Positions 61,387 through 64,000 of a stretch of 64,000 bases of DNA are shown here, one piece after another. Source of the DNA: an uncultured Clostridia bacterium (GTDB lineage: Bacteria; Bacillota; Clostridia; TANB77; CAG-508); assembly GCA_944392805.1 (NCBI GenBank), contig CALXXZ010000003.1, forward strand, positions 62,001 through 126,000, in the 5' to 3' direction. Each line of letters opens with the position of its first letter. The first letter of the stretch is position 1. The position numbers and the translations under genes are program-made. Under the pieces are notes generated by a model, which saw nothing but the letters and a program-made list of their open reading frames with translations, made no database searches and was not told the DNA's origin.

Positions 61387-63423
61387 TTATCCCCTCATTT
61401 CTTCATTTATGTTTCTTTCAAACTGCACAACAGTTGCTATAAAATAAATTCCATAAACTATGAATATTAATCCTAATACAACTGCTATATTTAATAATAT
61501 TTCCTCAATTGTTATTCCCACTAAAAATATATTTCCTATAAATAATGTAGCTGGAATACTTATAATTACTGGTATTAACATTGGCAGAGCAAAGTATATG
61601 AATAGTTGTTTAAATATCATTTTATTTAATTTAGAATCTTCTACTCCTAATTTTTTTAATAATTGATATCTATATTTATATTTTTCTGAATCACTTAGTT
61701 GTTGTATTGCAAGTATTGTTGCTGAAGTTATTGAAAATACAAGTGCTATATAAAATGCTAGAAATGATATTATAGTGTAAAAAGATTTTGACTCACTCAT
61801 TCTCTTTCCTCTAGTTTTTACATTTGCCAAGTTTCTTTCATAACTATATTCATATTCTTCCCCATCTATTTCTTCTACTTTAGGTATTTCTTCTGTTGGA
61901 ATTAAAGCTCTTAAATCTTCATAGAATTCTTCATTTGTTGGTTCTTCTGTTTGAACTACTAATTTATATGGAAAATCATAAGCTTCTTCTTCGCCTACTT
62001 CAGTACAATTTAATTGTTCTAATACTTCATCTGTAACAGCTATCATATAAATATAGCTATTAAATCCTGATGATTGTGCAAAATCTTCTCCTCTTACTTC
62101 TTTTATTTTAAATTGTTTATTATTTATTGTTAAAGTATTATTTTCTTCAATATATTTTTCGAAATTTTTTTGTACTGTACTTATACATTGTACTATAATT
62201 TCATCATCTTGTAAAGTTACATTTTCGTAACCTAAAATTTCTCTTAATTTATTATAATCAGAAAGCTTCATAACATCGTCTTCTGAGTACCATTTTCCGC
62301 CCTCAAACGCACTACCTGTTAAGCCTGCTATAATTCCTGTTTCTGGAACATAATATGTTCTATATTCATACATTTCTTTAACTTTTGCATTTTTCTCAAT
62401 ATATTCTTTATATCTTGAGAAATCCCCATCAAGACTACTAATCATTATTTCATAAGTATATCCCATGTCAATTTCATTATTTAACATTCCATTCATTAAC
62501 ATTGCGACATCACAACCTATTATAACAATTGTAAATATTACTGCTAATGTTCCCATTGTGACACTCATTGTATTGATTTTTGATGTTAAATTTCTAAATA
62601 TAAACATATTATTTTTCTGATATTTTCTATTTTTATTTTCTAAATATCTTTTTATTATAAAACTTGAAATGCTTATATAAAATAAATATATTCCTATTAT
62701 TAATGTTATTATAGCAATTAAAACTAAATTACCTGAAATTGTATTTCCATCTCTAAATGTATGTTTTGTCAATGCTAGTGCTATTATAAAAAGTATTATA
62801 GAAATACAAAAGATTATTACATTTCCTTTACTCTTTTTTACTAATTGATTTTCATTTTGTTTTTCTGCATATAATAAGTCATGTATTTTTGTTTTTCTAA
62901 TCTTTCTTCTGTTATTTATTAATGCAACTAAAAATATTGCTCCAAAATATACTACTGTTAATCCAACTGCATTTAAATTAAAATCTATCTGTATTTTATA
63001 TGGTTGATTAAATATATTCATTATTACTGATGTTAATAATTGATACAGTAATGTTCCTACTGCAATTCCTACTAGTAGTGCTGTAATTCCTATGAATACA
63101 TTTTCTAATATAAATATATTTGAAATATCTTTTTTCTCAATTCCTAATATTTGATATGTTCCAAATTCTTTACTTCTTTTTTCTAACATAAATTTCATTG
63201 TGTAATTTACAAGCCATGCTATTACTAGTACTACTATAACACTTACAACAACTATACTTGTATTAAAATATTTCATCATTTCTGATAATTCTTGTATGTC
63301 TTTTGAAAAAGCTATTGAATTGAAACTAAATATTAAGGCTACTGATATTACTATTGTTATAAAATATATTATATAATCTTTTGCCTGTCTTTTTGCATTT
63401 CTTAAAGATAATTTACCTAACAT
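61387..63423 (-). CDS. BceB-type ABC transporter permease (FtsX domain)
   Basis: About 678 residues from ATG 63423 (GGGGGTG 8 nt upstream). The arrangement fits bacitracin-resistance-type permeases: first helix near 20-40 (RNAKRQAKDYIIYFITIVISVALIFSF), FtsX domain with KRSKEFGTYQILGIEKKDISNIFILENVFIGITALLVGIAVG, six helices by residue 280, an extracellular domain of about 210 residues (NEIDMGYTYEIMIS... to ANVKTRGKRM), then the C-terminal FtsX helices (KYRYQLLKKLGVEDSKLNKMIFKQLFIYF). Such pumps free cell-wall lipid targets from peptide antibiotics. It overlaps the ATPase gene by 11 bp. Kinase and regulator partners may lie beyond the window. Confidence 0.9.
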   Translation of the reverse strand: MLGKLSLRNAKRQAKDYIIYFITIVISVALIFSFNSIAFSKDIQELSEMMKYFNTSIVVVSVIVVLVIAWLVNYTMKFMLEKRSKEFGTYQILGIEKKDISNIFILENVFIGITALLVGIAVGTLLYQLLTSVIMNIFNQPYKIQIDFNLNAVGLTVVYFGAIFLVALINNRRKIRKTKIHDLLYAEKQNENQLVKKSKGNVIIFCISIILFIIALALTKHTFRDGNTISGNLVLIAIITLIIGIYLFYISISSFIIKRYLENKNRKYQKNNMFIFRNLTSKINTMSVTMGTLAVIFTIVIIGCDVAMLMNGMLNNEIDMGYTYEIMISSLDGDFSRYKEYIEKNAKVKEMYEYRTYYVPETGIIAGLTGSAFEGGKWYSEDDVMKLSDYNKLREILGYENVTLQDDEIIVQCISTVQKNFEKYIEENNTLTINNKQFKIKEVRGEDFAQSSGFNSYIYMIAVTDEVLEQLNCTEVGEEEAYDFPYKLVVQTEEPTNEEFYEDLRALIPTEEIPKVEEIDGEEYEYSYERNLANVKTRGKRMSESKSFYTIISFLAFYIALVFSITSATILAIQQLSDSEKYKYRYQLLKKLGVEDSKLNKMIFKQLFIYFALPMLIPVIISIPATLFIGNIFLVGITIEEILLNIAVVLGLIFIVYGIYFIATVVQFERNINEEMRG

Positions 63424-64000
63424 CTCTAACATCACCCCCAAGAAGTGCTAAAACATCTAGTATTTCATTATAAAATTGTTTTCTTGTTTTTTCTCCTTTG
63501 ACAGCTTCATTAAAGATTTTTCCATCTTTTATAAAAATAATTCTATCACAATAACTAGCTGAAAATGTATCATGTGTTACCATTAAAATAGTTGCCCCCA
63601 TCTGTTTGTTCATTTCTTCCATTAAATTTAATAAATCATTTGCTGATTTGGAATCTAATGCACCTGTTGGCTCATCTGCAAGTATTATACTTGGTTCACT
63701 TACTATTGCTCTTGCACATGCACATCTCTGTTTTTGACCTCCTGATACTTGATATGGATATTTTTTTAATATTTCTTTTATTCCTAATTTTTCTGATATT
63801 TGCTCTACTTTTTTGTCTATTTCGTTAGCATTTTTTTGATTTATTGTTAATGTTAATGCTATATTTTCTTCAATTGTTAATGTGTCTAACAAGTTGAAAT
63901 CTTGGAATATAAATCCTAATTTTTCTCTTCTAAATTTTGCTATGTCTTTTTCTTTTATTTCAGTGATATCTTCATTTTCTAAGTATATATGACCTGCACT
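63413..64000 (-). CDS. BceA-type ABC transporter ATP-binding protein; N-terminus outside window
   Basis: The frame is open to the right window edge, so ATG 63892 is not the start. Present: Q-loop region GFIFQDFNLLDTLTIEENI, signature VSGGQKQRCACARAIV, Walker B IILADEPTGALDSKSANDL and H-loop MVTHDTFSASYCDRIIFIKDG. FQDFNLLDTLT and LADEPTGALDSK are typical of BceA/YtsC. Walker A lies beyond 64000. It overlaps the permease gene by 11 bp. About 195 residues of an expected 250 are seen. Confidence 0.92.
   Translation of the reverse strand, partial: SAGHIYLENEDITEIKEKDIAKFRREKLGFIFQDFNLLDTLTIEENIALTLTINQKNANEIDKKVEQISEKLGIKEILKKYPYQVSGGQKQRCACARAIVSEPSIILADEPTGALDSKSANDLLNLMEEMNKQMGATILMVTHDTFSASYCDRIIFIKDGKIFNEAVKGEKTRKQFYNEILDVLALLGGDVRDVR

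Overview
The window is a very AT-rich, densely coding chromosomal segment from a low-GC, endospore-forming, anaerobic Firmicute of the class Clostridia. Sporulation is shown by pro-sigma-K, YabP, YabQ and the dipicolinate synthase B subunit. Anaerobic life is suggested by a flavodiiron protein, a desulfoferrodoxin-type superoxide reductase and a 4Fe-4S DUF362 protein. I cannot name a genus from sequence alone; the cohesin and dockerin-like surface proteins would fit a gut or plant-matter clostridium. No rRNA, tRNA or CRISPR array was seen.

Layout. 1-3.0 kb: a peptidoglycan hydrolase ending in a dockerin-like domain, followed by a membrane-anchored protein with a cohesin-like domain. 3.1-3.8 kb: a Phd/ParE toxin-antitoxin pair under a consensus promoter, with a frameshift at the toxin C-terminus. 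4-7 kb: a glycosyltransferase, sigK, a tocopherol-cyclase-like protein and a small helical protein, followed by a 126-bp hairpin. 7.2-13.9 kb: the lower glycolytic operon gap-pgk-tpiA-gpmI-eno, with a YezG-type immunity gene between gpmI and eno. 14-18.6 kb: the dTDP-rhamnose operon rfbD-A-C-B with a polytopic membrane protein inside. 18.6-25.5 kb: an orphan gene of different composition, then rsmE, a membrane protein, yicC, remA, rpoZ, a CMP-kinase-like gene, priA and def. 25.5-34 kb: a frameshifted gene, a FucO-type dehydrogenase, T-box-controlled valS, yabP-yabQ-divIC, rho, a decayed zinc-ribbon/TM2 gene and a low-molecular-weight phosphatase. 34-36.4 kb: a 1.1-kb AT-rich stretch without genes, a truncated NUDIX gene and a P-loop protein, probably a transferred segment. 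36.5-53.8 kb: a tyrosine recombinase, dpaB, DUF362 and flavodiiron genes, trhA, an NMT1-type ABC importer, a KilA-N protein, htpG with a CIRCE operator, mgtE, superoxide reductase, tyrS and lipid/glycolipid genes. 53.9-64 kb: a TVP38-type protein, a two-component system, an FtsX/LolD-type ABC pair and the start of a BceAB-type ABC pair.

Three cross-cutting signals stand out. First, a palindromic repeat family with a GGGGACTGTCCCC core occurs five times and once lies in frame inside the ATPase domain of a histidine kinase. Second, three genes (yabP, dpaB and an RsiV-like gene) have their Shine-Dalgarno sequence paired by a 9-10 bp upstream arm, with a CATA-type -10-like element in the loop; this could silence read-through mRNA while leaving locally initiated mRNA translatable. 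Third, several promoters carry clear operator signals: CIRCE on htpG, a 31-bp palindrome on trhA, an 11-bp-period direct repeat on the ABC pair near 60.7 kb, and a promoter at 34.05 kb that points into non-coding sequence.
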